Shown piece by piece: positions 53,629 through 62,974 of a DNA stretch of 64,000 bases. The notes under the pieces are model-generated. The model saw nothing but the letters and a program-made list of their open reading frames with translations, was not told the origin of the DNA and made no database searches. The translations under genes were made by a program, and so were the position numbers. This stretch comes from Streptococcus suis (lineage in GTDB: Bacteria; Bacillota; Bacilli; Lactobacillales; Streptococcaceae). How positions within the stretch are numbered: position 1 is the stretch's first letter; every line of letters begins with the position of its first letter. The DNA is taken from positions 1 to 64,000 of the forward strand of contig NZ_POQQ01000037.1 of the NCBI RefSeq assembly GCF_002964575.1, read 5' to 3'.

Positions 53629-54486
53629 TTAAATATCTTTCGATAGATATTCTTTTAAACTGAGATAACTATTTTGCGGACCAAAAAATTTGAATAGACA
53701 TTCCGCTTCTCTATAGTAGGAGAGAATTTCATCCTTTGATAAAAATCCCTCTCCTACATTTGCGATTAAACAAAGCGTATCAGCCAAAAGATAACAACTC
53801 TTCTTGTCTCGCAAGATTTCGATTAGGTCTGTCAATTCATCAATTGCCTGTGACTGTCTCTTTCTTTTAAAAAGATAGTGAGCGTGATTGTAGCGAATCT
53901 TGATATACTTATGAAAACGATCTGTATCTGTTATATCCAAATGACTAAGCTTTTCTGAAATCTCCTCATACAAACTTTCTAGATCCTCATCTCGGGAAGT
54001 CAAGGCATAAAAATTAGCCAAACTACTGTATACATCCAGATAAAAACTAGATTTCTTACTGATTCGATGACTAAGTTCTTCCATACGTACAATTGCAATA
54101 TCCTCCTTATGATAATGATGAAAGTCCACTATACAAGCCAGATAAGTTAAATATTCACTGCTTTCCTGCGAATGAACAGCTTCTTTCTGCTTCTCTGCCT
54201 CTACAAGATAAGCCAGTTGATCATAGGAACGAGTGAACAGAGCTTTGTCCACCAATCGTCTAAATACCGTAATATCAGGTGCTTTATCTGATACACTTTC
54301 ATCAAAAAAATAATCCATGCACACCTGTAAGCGTTGTGATAAGGCAAATAATATATCCGATGTAGGAGCAACTCCTAATTTTTCAACTCGACTAATCAAA
54401 CTCTGTTCACAAATTCCCTCTGCAAGTTCCTTTTGAGTAAAGCCAAGTTCCTTTCTTCTATTTTTAAAACGTTTACTAAGAATCAT
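53629..54486 (-). CDS. TprA/PlcR-like TPR transcriptional regulator
   Basis: About 285 aa from MILSKRFKNRRKELG (54486); the first ATG (54492) is too near the SD GGAAAGG. The N-terminal HTH (LGFTQKELAEGICEQSLISR, about 15-34) and ~220 residues of TPR helices (for example SSFYLDVYSSLANFYALTSR) identify a peptide-responsive RRNPP regulator. Upstream is -10 TATAAT (54540-54535) and a diverged copy of the shared element, so it may regulate itself. The Phr-like gene lies 92 bp downstream. Confidence 0.82.
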   Translation of the reverse strand: MILSKRFKNRRKELGFTQKELAEGICEQSLISRVEKLGVAPTSDILFALSQRLQVCMDYFFDESVSDKAPDITVFRRLVDKALFTRSYDQLAYLVEAEKQKEAVHSQESSEYLTYLACIVDFHHYHKEDIAIVRMEELSHRISKKSSFYLDVYSSLANFYALTSRDEDLESLYEEISEKLSHLDITDTDRFHKYIKIRYNHAHYLFKRKRQSQAIDELTDLIEILRDKKSCYLLADTLCLIANVGEGFLSKDEILSYYREAECLFKFFGPQNSYLSLKEYLSKDI

Positions 54487-54550
54487 TTTCATAACCTTTC
54501 CATATATCCCTTAAGAAAAATCTCTATATAGATTATTATATCAAAATTAT

Positions 54551-54566
54551 CTTTTCTAACATACTA
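54551..54566 (-). promoter_or_regulatory. Diverged copy of the shared element at the regulator promoter
   Basis: Minus strand TAGTATGTTAGAAAAG, 12 of 16 identical to TAATATGTTAAAATAA, covering the expected -35 of the regulator. Confidence 0.4.
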
Positions 54567-54577
54567 TTTCGACACAA

Positions 54578-54602
54578 AAAGCCTATTCTTGACGAATAGA
54601 CT
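54578..54602 (-). terminator. msrAB terminator
   Basis: GTCTATTC/GAATAGGC stem with TTTTTGTG following on the minus strand. Confidence 0.7.
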
Positions 54603-54618
54603 TCCTACATTCCTAAAT

Positions 54619-55557
54619 TTATTTAAGTAGTTCCAAAAACAAACCATATCCTGCTTCTTCCATCTCCTCTCTCGGTATGAAACGAAGGGCTGCGGAGTTG
54701 ATACAGTAACGTAATCCACCCTTGTCACGCGGTCCGTCATCAAAGACATGGCCTAGATGAGCATGACCAGCCCGACTGCGGACTTCGATACGATTCATGC
54801 CGTGGGAAAGATCTTGGAAATAAGTCGCAACTTCCTTGCTGATTGGTTTGGTAAAGGAGGGCCAGCCGCAGCCTGAGTCGAATTTGTCTGTCGAGAGAAA
54901 GAGGGGCTCACCAGTCGTAATATCGACGTAGATGCCAGCTTGGTCACTATTCCAAAACTCATTTTCGAAGGGTCTTTCCGTCGCAGCTTCTTGAGTGACT
55001 TGATACTGGAGGTCGGTCAAGCTGTCTTTTAAGACTTGCTGGTCTGGCTTTTGGTAGTCTGCAACATCAATCAGAGGGATTTTTGCCTGTGCAAGATCGA
55101 TATGGCAGTAGCCTTGGGGATTTTTCTTGAGATAATCCTGATGGTAGTCTTCGGCGGGGATGTAATGCGCGAGTGGCTCCACTTCAACGGCTAGGGGGCG
55201 TCCGCCAAAGAGCTGAGACTGCTCCGTCATGACCTGCTCGATGGTCGGCAAATCAGCCTCATCTGTGTAATAGATACCCGTCCGATACTGGCGCCCCTTG
55301 TCAGGCCCCTGCTGATTGACAGAGAAGGGATCAATGACGCGGAAATAGTAGAGGAGAATTTCCCGCAAATGGATACGAGTCTCATCATAGGCTAGATATA
55401 GTGTTTCTGCGTGATCTGTTTGTTTGAGGAGTTGATAATTGGTCGTCTCCACCTGTCCATTGGCATAGCCAACGCTAGTGTCAAGAATACCATCGATCTG
55501 GGAAAAGTAGCCTTCCATTCCCCAGAAACAACCGCCTGCTAGGTAGATTTCTTTCAT
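54619..55557 (-). CDS. msrAB: Methionine sulfoxide reductase A/B fusion
   Basis: 312 aa from [18 protein letters not shown] (55557), SD AAAGGAA; upstream frame lies in the repeat. The MsrA domain has catalytic Cys in GCFWG. The MsrB domain (~170-312) has CGWPSF, the [15 protein letters not shown] motif and catalytic RYCINS. It repairs both S- and R-methionine sulfoxide, reduced by the thioredoxin encoded next door. There is no signal peptide, so this form is cytoplasmic. Confidence 0.95.
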   Translation of the reverse strand: MKEIYLAGGCFWGMEGYFSQIDGILDTSVGYANGQVETTNYQLLKQTDHAETLYLAYDETRIHLREILLYYFRVIDPFSVNQQGPDKGRQYRTGIYYTDEADLPTIEQVMTEQSQLFGGRPLAVEVEPLAHYIPAEDYHQDYLKKNPQGYCHIDLAQAKIPLIDVADYQKPDQQVLKDSLTDLQYQVTQEAATERPFENEFWNSDQAGIYVDITTGEPLFLSTDKFDSGCGWPSFTKPISKEVATYFQDLSHGMNRIEVRSRAGHAHLGHVFDDGPRDKGGLRYCINSAALRFIPREEMEEAGYGLFLELLK

Positions 55558-55573
55558 GTGAGATTCCTTTCGA

Positions 55574-55760
55574 TGCAGAAAAGGGAGTGGGACAAAAATC
55601 GGTAACCCGCAGGGTTCGATTTTGTCGTCCCACCCCCGCACAGTTGAGTAGGGCTGTAAAAGCTGATAAAATCAGCTAATTAGAGCCCACTCAACCACTG
55701 CGTCAAGTTTAACGATTGAAAAAAACTAAGGAGGCCAGGATTTTTGTCCCACTCCTTTTG
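55574..55760. repeat. Composite hairpin repeat element
   Basis: Between msrAB and trxA; no gene. GGAGTGGGACAAAAATC near the left is matched by GATTTTTGTCCCACTCC at the right, so the whole element is one large inverted repeat. Inside are GCAGGGTTCGATTTTGTC, CCCCCGCACAGTTGAGT and ACTCAACCACTGCG, the last two matching connectors of the repeats at 4928 and 8400 in reverse orientation. Confidence 0.7.
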
Positions 55761-55761
55761 A

Positions 55762-56076
55762 TTAACCAATCTCTGCCAAGATTGCTTTGATTTGGTCTTT
55801 GGTGTGAACACCAGCAACTTGTTTCACAACTTGTCCATCTTTTTTGAACAAAAGGGTTGGGATCGACATGATACCGAATTGACGGGCTGTGTTTGGATTC
55901 TCATCAACATCCATCTTGTAGATGCGCAATTCATCTTCATCCACTTCACCTGCTAATTGCTCTAAGATTGGCGCTTGCATGCGGCATGGACCACACCAAG
56001 GTGCCCAAAAGTCAACAAGGACTACGCCTTCTTGTGTTTCAACTTCAAAGTTTGCATCTGTAATAACTTGAACCAT
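55762..56076 (-). CDS. trxA: Thioredoxin
   Basis: 104 aa from MVQVITDANFEVE (56076), with SD GGAG; the longer frame to 56205 is not supported. Redox motif WAPWCGPCRM and cis-Pro region SIPTLLFKKDGQ are intact. General disulfide reductase, likely electron donor for MsrAB and ribonucleotide reductase. Confidence 0.96.
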   Translation of the reverse strand: MVQVITDANFEVETQEGVVLVDFWAPWCGPCRMQAPILEQLAGEVDEDELRIYKMDVDENPNTARQFGIMSIPTLLFKKDGQVVKQVAGVHTKDQIKAILAEIG

Positions 56077-56219
56077 GATTTTCTCCATTTCTGATTTTGG
56101 TACTATCATTCTACACCAAAAAAAAAAAGAAAGCGAATTTTTGCTACGGAAGAGAAATGAGATAGTCATGCTTAAACTCTTTGTTGGCAATTTTCTGTCA
56201 ATCACGATCAGTATACTTT

Positions 56220-56612
56220 TCAGTCATTGTTTATTTCTCCAACTAGTTTTTTCACTTCAGAAGAATACCCTCCCCCGGAGTATTCAATTTTTCCTGTATT
56301 TGAATCCTTTTCTAATTCGAACACCACTCTTAACTTTCTATCTGAATTCAAGAAAACATTAAAACTTATCCCTCCCATCGGACTATGAATGATAGAAGAA
56401 CCATCGATTTCATATGTTTTTATCAGCCCTTCCTCTAAAAAGGCTTCATTATCTAGATATTTAAGTTGTTCTTCTACGATCTCCCTCACTTCCTCACTCT
56501 TCACAACCTCTACCATCTGATCGTGCTCAATTTTTTGCATCAGCTTAATCCCTCCTATTCCAAGTGCTATAGCAGCAATAACGCCAACTAGTATTTTGAC
56601 AACTGTTTTCAT
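56220..56612 (-). CDS. DUF1310-family protein, copy 6
   Basis: 130 aa. N-terminal helix (TVVKILVGVIAAIALGIGGI) and an extracytoplasmic domain with the family motif YEIDGSSIIHSPMGG. Last of six DUF1310 copies in an array to 60444, and the only one without a lipase-like fragment after it. It is the most diverged in its charged part (EEVREIVEEQLKYLDNEAFL). SD AAAGGAGG is as in all copies. Function unknown; a membrane-tethered immunity role is inferred from the context. Confidence 0.75.
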   Translation of the reverse strand: MKTVVKILVGVIAAIALGIGGIKLMQKIEHDQMVEVVKSEEVREIVEEQLKYLDNEAFLEEGLIKTYEIDGSSIIHSPMGGISFNVFLNSDRKLRVVFELEKDSNTGKIEYSGGGYSSEVKKLVGEINND

Positions 56613-56706
56613 TTCAGACCTCCTTTATGAAATCCTATCAAGTAAGACGCTTTCTTACCTCATAGTATAGTATAAATGCGATGCTTATATATAAAGACGC
56701 GCAAAC

Positions 56707-57006
56707 CTAAAAAAGAGCGCTTTCAAGCCAGTCATTCCACACATCTGCAGGTTTTGACAACACTTCATTTGGTCCAGTTGAGCCTCGAAAGAGAACCGTT
56801 ACTTCCGTAACTTGGTCTTCGGGCAGGTTTGGATTTTTCACGACAGCATAAACCTGTTCACCATTGCCATTCTCATTGTCGAAGTCGAGGGTGACTGTGC
56901 CTATAGATTGACCATTTGGCGTTTTTGCTACCCTTCCCTCTATTAATTTTTTATACTGAGTCATTCCAATTTGAAGTTGGGGATCATTGACAAAATTACT
57001 ACTCAT
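56707..57006 (-). pseudogene. Lipase-like N-terminal fragment, copy 5
   Basis: 99 aa from MSSNFVNDPQLQIG (57006). The first ~40 residues are copy-specific; then comes the shared block GTVTLDFDNENGNGEQVYA and VTVLFRGSTGPNE, ending LSKPADVWNDW-LESALF. Full-length relatives continue into a serine-esterase/lipase domain with a GHSLG motif; here none follows. Junction type B (see 57461). Start overlaps the preceding DUF1310 end. Confidence 0.7.
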
Positions 57007-57388
57007 GTTGTCCCTCCTTAAACAACTCAGATAATTCAGCCGTATAGACATAACCCGTTGACTCTAATTGACCTTTATCGTTCTCTACGATTCCACATTG
57101 AAATTCAAGTTCTTTTTCACCATTAATAAATAGAGTTACTTCCATTCCTCCCATGGGATTGTAGTATAGACTGTCTGTATCAATTGTATAAGAAGTAACA
57201 ATTCCTTTATCAGTAAATGCTTCGGGGTCCTCAAAAAGAATCATTTCTTTGTACACTGCCTTCGCTTCCTCACTAGTAGCAATAGCGACCATCTCCTCAT
57301 GTTCCTTGTATTGCATATATCCAATTCCTCCTATTCCAAGTGCTATAGCAGCAATAACGCCAACTAGTATTTTGACAACTGTTTTCAT
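56999..57388 (-). CDS. DUF1310-family protein, copy 5
   Basis: 129 aa. N-terminal anchor TVVKILVGVIAAIALGIGGI as in copy 6, unlike copies 1-4. Then KEHEEMVAIATSEEAKAVY shared with copies 1-4, and TYTIDTDSLYYNPMGGMEVT. A mosaic of the two subtypes. Overlaps fragment copy 5 by eight bases. Confidence 0.75.
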   Translation of the reverse strand: MKTVVKILVGVIAAIALGIGGIGYMQYKEHEEMVAIATSEEAKAVYKEMILFEDPEAFTDKGIVTSYTIDTDSLYYNPMGGMEVTLFINGEKELEFQCGIVENDKGQLESTGYVYTAELSELFKEGQHE

Positions 57389-57460
57389 TTCAGACCTCCT
57401 TTATGAAATCCTATCAAATAAGAGCACCTCTTACCTCATAGTATAGCATAAATGCGATGC

Positions 57461-57781
57461 TTATATATAAAGACGCGCAAACCTAAAAAAATCGTTTTCA
57501 ACCCAGTCATTCCACACATCTGCAGGTTTTGACAACACTTCATTTGGTCCAGTCGAGCCTCGAAAGAGAACCGTTACTTCCGTAAGCTGGTCTTCGGGCA
57601 GGTTTGGATCCTTCACAACAGCATAAACCTGTTCACCATTGCCATTCTCATTGTCGAAGTCGAGGGTGACATAACCGATACTTCGGTCGTATTGATCTTT
57701 CATCTTTCGACCTTTTGAAATATCGTTATACTCGGTCATTGCAATTTGAAGATTAGGCTCATCGAGATATTTACTACTCAT
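57461..57781 (-). pseudogene. Lipase-like N-terminal fragment, copy 4
   Basis: 106 aa: MSSKYLDEPNLQIAMTEYND, then the shared block (GYVTLDFDNENGNGEQVYAV; DVWNDWVENDFFRFARLYI). WVEND keeps a little more of the parent than copies 1-3. Its 3' flank (TTTTTTAGGTTTGCGCGTC) is common to copies 4 and 5, a different junction from copies 1-3. Overlaps DUF1310 copy 4 by eight bases. Confidence 0.7.
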
Positions 57782-58163
57782 CTCCCTCTCCTTTCAATAT
57801 TTTAGATAATTTCGGTGAAACTGTATATCCATAACTTTCATAACTTCCATCTTCGTTTTTTATTAAACCAAAATGAAAATCCAAATCTGTAGCATTGTTA
57901 AAATAAATTCTCACCATAAGACCTCCCATGGGATTATACTCTAGTGTTTCAGTGTCAATTTCATAAGTTTTTATAATTCCATCAGCCGTTAATGCTTTTG
58001 GGTCATTCGCTTTCATGTGTTTTTCGTAAACAGCTCTAGCCTCTTCACTAGTAGCAATAGCGACCATTTTCTCATGTTCCTTGTGTTGCATATATCCAAT
58101 TCCTCCTATTCCAATCCCGATTACTAACAAAATGCCGATAATAATCTTTATTACTTTTTTCAT
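57774..58163 (-). CDS. DUF1310-family protein, copy 4
   Basis: 129 aa. Anchor VIKIIIGILLVIGIGIGGIG, shared HKEHEKMVAIATSEEARAVY, then EKHMKANDPKALTADGIIKT and TYEIDTETLEYNPMGGLMV. Almost identical to copy 1 through residue ~78 and different after it, as if made by recombination. Confidence 0.75.
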   Translation of the reverse strand: MKKVIKIIIGILLVIGIGIGGIGYMQHKEHEKMVAIATSEEARAVYEKHMKANDPKALTADGIIKTYEIDTETLEYNPMGGLMVRIYFNNATDLDFHFGLIKNEDGSYESYGYTVSPKLSKILKGEGDE

Positions 58164-58210
58164 CCTAGACCTCCTTTATGAAATCTTATCAAGTAAGATG
58201 CTTTCTTACC

Positions 58211-58540
58211 TCATAGTATAGCATAAATGTAGCGCTGGTATATCAAGAATCCTAGGCCTCTGAGAATCCAATCATTCCACACATCTGCAGGTTTTGACAA
58301 CACTTCATTTGGTCCAGTCGGGCCTCGAAAGAGAACCGTAACTTCCAACACTTGGTCTTTGGGCAAATTGGGATCTTTCACAACAGCATAAACCTGTTCA
58401 CCATTGCCACTCTCGTTGTCAAAGACTTGGGTGATTGTGCCGATTTTGGTTCCATTTGGCGTCCAAGCCAGACGATTTAGTCTCAAATCCTCGTATTCTG
58501 CCATAGCCATTTGTAAATTATAATCATTAATGTACTCCAC
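58211..58540 (-). pseudogene. Lipase-like N-terminal fragment, copy 3
   Basis: 109 aa: MEYINDYNLQMAMAEYEDLR, then GTITQVFDNESGNGEQVYAV, the most diverged shared block, with LFRGPTGPNE where copies 2, 4 and 5 have LFRGSTGPNE. Ends DVWNDWILRGLGFLIYQRY-IYAIL. The last codons are also the promoter region of the next DUF1310 gene. Starts directly after DUF1310 copy 3. Confidence 0.7.
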
Positions 58541-58924
58541 TTAATCTCCTCCTTCTAACAACTCTCCAAACTCTGACGAACTCGTAGCTCCAAAAACCTC
58601 CAACTCATTATTTTGTCTTTTTACAATACCAATTTGAACATCCATATTTGTGTCGTCGTTAATATATAGGCGAACCATCATGCCTCCCATCGGATTATAT
58701 TCTAAATCATTTTCATCAATTTCATACGTCCTAATTTTTCCCTGAGCTGTTAAAGCTTTACTATCTAATTTTTTTAAATACTCCTCATAAACCTTTTTCG
58801 CCTCTTCACTAGTAGCAATAGCGACCATTTTCTCATGTTCCTTGTGTTGCATATAAGCAAATCTTCCTATTCCGATACCAATTATTAACAAAATGCCGAT
58901 AATAATCTTCATTACTTTTTTCAT
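58541..58924 (-). CDS. DUF1310-family protein, copy 3
   Basis: 127 aa. Anchor VMKIIIGILLIIGIGIGRFA (a charged Arg replaces the usual GGIG), HKEHEKMVAIATSEEAKKVY, EEYLKKLDSKALTAQGKIRT, then YEIDENDLEYNPMGGMMV and a copy-specific C-terminus. Confidence 0.75.
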   Translation of the reverse strand: MKKVMKIIIGILLIIGIGIGRFAYMQHKEHEKMVAIATSEEAKKVYEEYLKKLDSKALTAQGKIRTYEIDENDLEYNPMGGMMVRLYINDDTNMDVQIGIVKRQNNELEVFGATSSSEFGELLEGGD

Positions 58925-58971
58925 CCTAGACCTCCTTTATGAAATCCTATCAAATAAGAGTATTTCTTACC

Positions 58972-59307
58972 TCATAGTATAGCATAAATGTAGCGCTGGT
59001 ATATCAAGAATCCTAGGCCTCTGAGAATCCAGTCATTCCACACATCTGCAGGCTTTGTCAACACTTCATTTGGTCCAGTCGAGCCTCGAAAGAGTACCGT
59101 TACTTCCGTAACCTGGTCTTTGGGCAAATTTGGATCTTTCACGACAGCATAAACCTGTTCACCATTGCCATTTTCATTGTCGAAGTCGAGGGTGACTGTG
59201 CCGACAAATTGTTTATTTTCAGTATAAACATCGCGACCTTCTATCATATCTTTGTTATATTGAGTCATTCCTACTTGAAGGTGCGGATCATCTACATATC
59301 TATTCAT
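58972..59307 (-). pseudogene. Lipase-like N-terminal fragment, copy 2
   Basis: 111 aa: MNRYVDDPHLQVGMTQYNKD, then the shared block and the ILRGLGFLIYQRY-IYAIL ending (junction type A). Overlaps DUF1310 copy 2 by eight bases. No catalytic region follows. Confidence 0.7.
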
Positions 59308-59680
59308 CTATTTCCTCCTTTAAGGTTTTTGATAATTTTGGAGAGACAGTATAGAATGTTGAATGATAGGTACCATCCCCATTATCAATTAGATTGTAAC
59401 TTATATCCATATATTCATCCTCGTTTACTATAACGCTGACATTTAATCCCCCCATCGGGTTGTATTTTAAACTGCTCTCATCCACTTTATACCATTGGAT
59501 CACTCCATCTTCTGTCAGTGCTTTCTCATCTAAATGATACATCATATCCTCATAAACCTTTTTCGCCTCTTCACTAGTAGCAATAGCGACCATCTTTTCA
59601 TGTTCCTTGTGTTGCATATATCCAATTCCAATACCGATTACTAACAAAATGCCGATAATAATCTTTATTACTTTTTTCAT
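59300..59680 (-). CDS. DUF1310-family protein, copy 2
   Basis: 126 aa. Anchor VIKIIIGILLVIGIGIGYMQ lacks the GGIG found in copies 1 and 4. HKEHEKMVAIATSEEAKKVY, then YKVDESSLKYNPMGGLNVSV. Its last residues (TVSPKLSKTLKEEIDE) resemble the end of copy 4, another sign of mosaicism. Confidence 0.75.
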   Translation of the reverse strand: MKKVIKIIIGILLVIGIGIGYMQHKEHEKMVAIATSEEAKKVYEDMMYHLDEKALTEDGVIQWYKVDESSLKYNPMGGLNVSVIVNEDEYMDISYNLIDNGDGTYHSTFYTVSPKLSKTLKEEIDE

Positions 59681-59727
59681 CCTAGACCTCCTTTATGAAA
59701 TCCTATCAAGTAAGACGCTTTCTTACC

Positions 59728-60063
59728 TCATAGTATAGCATAAATGTAGCACTGGTATATCAAGAAGCCTAGGCCTCTGAGAATCCAATCATTCCACACA
59801 TCTGCAGGTTTTGACAACACTTCATTTGGTCCAGTCGGGCCTCGAAAGAGAACCGTAACTTCCAACACTTGGTCTTTGGGCAAATTGGGATCTTTCACGA
59901 CAGCATAAACCTGTTCACCATTGCCATTTTCATTGTCGAAGTCGAGGGTGACACGACCTACTACATCATCATATTGTGTAATTACAGCATCTCCCTTACC
60001 TAAATTATTGTATTCCGTCATTGCAATCTGAAGATTATCTTCATTAACATATTTTTTTACCAT
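59728..60063 (-). pseudogene. Lipase-like N-terminal fragment, copy 1
   Basis: 111 aa: MVKKYVNEDNLQIAMTEYNN, then GRVTLDFDNENGNGEQVYAV, LFRGPTGPNE and the type A ending ILRGLGFLIYQCY-IYAIL. Starts three bases after the DUF1310 copy 1 stop. Confidence 0.7.
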
Positions 60064-60066
60064 GAA

Positions 60067-60444
60067 CTACTTCCCTAATAAATCTGCCAATTTTGATTTG
60101 ATAACATAACTTCCAGACTTAAACTTTCCATCTTCATTTTGTAAAAGGTTAAAATGAAAGCCAAAGTCTTCATCTCCATTTACATAAACTCTTACCATCA
60201 TTCCTCCCATGGGATTATACTCTAGTGTCTCAGTGTCAATTTCATAAGTTTTTATAACTCCATCAGCCGTTAACGCTTTTGGGTCATTCGCTTTCATGTG
60301 TTTTTCGTAAACAGCTCTAGCCTCTTCACTAGTAGCAATAGCAACCATCTTCTCATGTTCCTTGTGTTGCATATATCCAATTCCTCCAATTCCAATCCCG
60401 ATTACTAACAAAATGCCGATAATAATCTTTATTACTTTTTTCAT
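60067..60444 (-). CDS. DUF1310-family protein, copy 1
   Basis: 125 aa, first of the array after mutS2. Anchor VIKIIIGILLVIGIGIGGIG, HKEHEKMVAIATSEEARAVY, TYEIDTETLEYNPMGGMMV, ending KSKLADLLGK. SD AAAGGAGG in the leader TTTCATAAAGGAGGTCTAGG, which all six copies share. An extended -10 TGGTATACT lies about 70 bp upstream (near 60496). Confidence 0.75.
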   Translation of the reverse strand: MKKVIKIIIGILLVIGIGIGGIGYMQHKEHEKMVAIATSEEARAVYEKHMKANDPKALTADGVIKTYEIDTETLEYNPMGGMMVRVYVNGDEDFGFHFNLLQNEDGKFKSGSYVIKSKLADLLGK

Positions 60445-60566
60445 CCTAGACCTCCTTTATGAAATCCTATCAAGCAATAGCATTCCTTACCTCATAGTAT
60501 ACCATAACATAGTAGGTGGTGAAACTGTGTTATGATCCATCCTATTTCTTGTATTACAGAAATACA

Positions 60567-60602
60567 AAAACAAGAATAGACTCGACTCTATCCTTGTTTG
60601 CC
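60567..60602 (-). terminator. mutS2 terminator
   Basis: AACAAGGATAGA / TCTATTCTTGTT stem (minus strand) followed by TTTGT. Confidence 0.8.
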
Positions 60603-60608
60603 AATTCC

Positions 60609-62942
60609 TTATTTAAACGTCACAATAGTACAGCCTGAGCCACCTGCATTTTGTGGGGCGTAGCCGAATTCCTTGACCTGCTTGTTGCGACGAAGGTACT
60701 TGGTCACCCCTTCTCGGATAACCCCTGTACCAATACCGTGGACAATATCGACTTGGGCTAGGTTATTGAGCAGGGCTTGGTCGATAAATTCATCCAGCTC
60801 CATCATAGCCTCTTCGTAGCGTTTGCCACGTAGATCTAAGCGGGCTTTTGGTCCTCGTACATTGGCACGTTTGACTGTGTGAACCTGGCGTTTCTTAGGC
60901 TGCTCTGCCTTTTCCGCCTTGACTAACTCAAACTCATCTTTGGCCAAGGTCATCTTAATCAAACCAACCTGAGCCTCCCAACGCCCGTCCTTGAGCTGAT
61001 TGGTCAAGGTGCCGCGTTGTCCATAAGCTGTAACGATAATATCATCGCCCACCTTGGCTTCCCTCTGAATTTTGGCTTTTTTCAAGACCTTGTTCTTAGA
61101 CAAATCTACCACTTCAGGTGCCAACTTTTTCAGCTCTGCCTTGACTTCAATAATCTGGTGGGGCTTAAGACTGGCTGCAGCATGGAGATTTTTGAGAATA
61201 TCCTCGCTTTCTGCCAACGCCAAATCGACAATTTCCTTGGCTTCCAAGCGTGCCTTGTTGAGCTCATTTTCCCGCTCACGATTGAGTTCATCATAGAGTT
61301 TGCGGAGGGCTCGATTCATCTTGTAATTTTCTTGCTCCACTTCATGGATACTATCCAGGCGACGGCGACTTTCAACCGTCTGACTTTCCAATTTCTCGAT
61401 AATGCGGTTTACATCGCTATCTGTATCAGTCCAAGACTGTGCTGACTGGATAATAATATCAGAGAGACCAAGACGGCGGGCAATTTCGAAGGCATTGGAG
61501 CGACCAGGTACCCCCTGCATAAACTTATAGGTCGGACGCAGGCTATTGGTATCAAATTCCATGCTGGCATTTTCAATACCAGAGGTTTCGATCCCATAGG
61601 CCTTGAGCTCAGGATAGTGGGTGGTTGCCATAGTCTTGATCCCCCGTAGACGAAGGTCATCTAAGATGGCCATTGCCAAAGACGCACCCTCCTGCGGATC
61701 TGTCCCCGCTCCCAACTCGTCAAAGAGAATGAGGGAATCTTGATCCGCCTCCGCTAAAATCTGCACCGTGTGGGTCATGTGACTGGAGAAGGTCGACAAA
61801 CTCTGCTCGATGGACTGTTCGTCACCAATATCTGCAAAGATTTCCTTGAAAATGGCCACCCGACTGCCCTTGTCTGCCAAGATAGGCAAACCAGACTGAG
61901 CCATCAGATGGGTCAATCCCAAGGTCTTGAGCATAATGGTCTTACCACCCGTATTGGGACCTGTAATCACGATGGCTGTCAACTGACTACCGAAATAAAG
62001 ATCATTGGGTACTGGCTCAGCAATCAAGGGATGGCGAACATTGAGCAGGGCAATATCCTGCTTATCCGATAGCTTAGGAACCACAGCCTTGTACTCACGC
62101 GCAAAAAGGTGCTTGGCACGGACAAAATCCAAATGCCCAATGACCCAAGCGTTATTGCGAATAACATTGCTATGTGGACGCAGCATATCCGACAATTCCT
62201 GCAAAATTCGATTGAGCTCATGGCGTTCTTCTGCACGCAAATGACTAATATCCTCATTCAAGGTCACTACCGCCCGTGGTTCAATATAAACGGTCGAGCC
62301 AGAGGCAGAAATGTCATGGACAACCCCTGCAATCTTATTGCGATAGGTATTTTTGACAGGAAGGACATTGCGTCCATTACGGCTTGCCAAGATGCTGTCG
62401 GATAACATATCCCCCTTATTCTTCAAAATATCCTGCATGACCTGACGAACCTGGTCTTCAGCCTCTCGGATCTTTCTTCGAACGCGGGCTAGTTTTTCAG
62501 AGGCAAAATCCTCTACAAAACCAGCATCATTGATGGACTGGAGGGAGCCTTGTAAATGCGGAAAAAGCTCAATCTTCTCAAAGAGTTTATCCAGCTGGCT
62601 CAGGCTGACATTTTCCAGATTGCCATAAAAATCCAAGAGGGACTTAGATACTTCCAGAACCTTTTTAACTGCTAGCAGTTCCGAGATATTTAGGTCTGTA
62701 TCCAATTCCAAACGGCGCATGGCTGGATTGATATCACTGGTGGCTGCTAGACTAAAATAAGGGTTCTCTACAAAGATTTGTCCCATATCTGTCAATTCAT
62801 CAAAGGCCTGCTGGATACGATGGGCTTCCACCATGGGTTCCAACTGCCTTAATTCATCCAAACCCTGTTCCGTCAAGAGATAGGGCTCAATTTTTCCTAT
62901 AACCTTGTGAAATTCAAGGCTTTCAATAATTTTACTATTCAT
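60609..62942 (-). CDS. mutS2: Endonuclease MutS2
   Basis: 777 aa. Core and clamp domains, then a MutS-type ATPase: Walker [11 protein letters not shown] (about 328), Walker [18 protein letters not shown], and [15 protein letters not shown] coiled-coil clamp (~510-600) and a C-terminal Smr nuclease domain with [18 protein letters not shown] and [13 protein letters not shown] follow. MutS2 acts on recombination intermediates or collided ribosomes rather than mismatch repair. Normal length. Confidence 0.95.
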   Translation of the reverse strand: MNSKIIESLEFHKVIGKIEPYLLTEQGLDELRQLEPMVEAHRIQQAFDELTDMGQIFVENPYFSLAATSDINPAMRRLELDTDLNISELLAVKKVLEVSKSLLDFYGNLENVSLSQLDKLFEKIELFPHLQGSLQSINDAGFVEDFASEKLARVRRKIREAEDQVRQVMQDILKNKGDMLSDSILASRNGRNVLPVKNTYRNKIAGVVHDISASGSTVYIEPRAVVTLNEDISHLRAEERHELNRILQELSDMLRPHSNVIRNNAWVIGHLDFVRAKHLFAREYKAVVPKLSDKQDIALLNVRHPLIAEPVPNDLYFGSQLTAIVITGPNTGGKTIMLKTLGLTHLMAQSGLPILADKGSRVAIFKEIFADIGDEQSIEQSLSTFSSHMTHTVQILAEADQDSLILFDELGAGTDPQEGASLAMAILDDLRLRGIKTMATTHYPELKAYGIETSGIENASMEFDTNSLRPTYKFMQGVPGRSNAFEIARRLGLSDIIIQSAQSWTDTDSDVNRIIEKLESQTVESRRRLDSIHEVEQENYKMNRALRKLYDELNRERENELNKARLEAKEIVDLALAESEDILKNLHAAASLKPHQIIEVKAELKKLAPEVVDLSKNKVLKKAKIQREAKVGDDIIVTAYGQRGTLTNQLKDGRWEAQVGLIKMTLAKDEFELVKAEKAEQPKKRQVHTVKRANVRGPKARLDLRGKRYEEAMMELDEFIDQALLNNLAQVDIVHGIGTGVIREGVTKYLRRNKQVKEFGYAPQNAGGSGCTIVTFK

Positions 62943-62974
62943 ATATTCCTACTCAAAAAAGGATAAGGTCTCCC

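Larger units (their letters stand above)
56220..60510 (-). repeat. Tandem array of DUF1310/lipase-fragment cassettes
   Basis: Six units of about 720-760 bp in the same orientation. Each has an extended -10 TGCTATACTATGAGG (or the TGG variant), a small hairpin leader (GTAAGAAAGCG/CTTAC), the SD leader TTTCATAAAGGAGGT, a DUF1310 gene and, in five units, a coupled lipase-like fragment. The unit 3' end doubles as the next promoter. Sequences are near identical in leaders, anchors and shared blocks, but variable in the middle of both proteins. Confidence 0.85.

Noticed and set aside
56220-60510. CRISPR-like regular repeats
   Set aside because: The period is about 740 bp and the repeats encode proteins; no short repeat-spacer pattern or cas genes are present.
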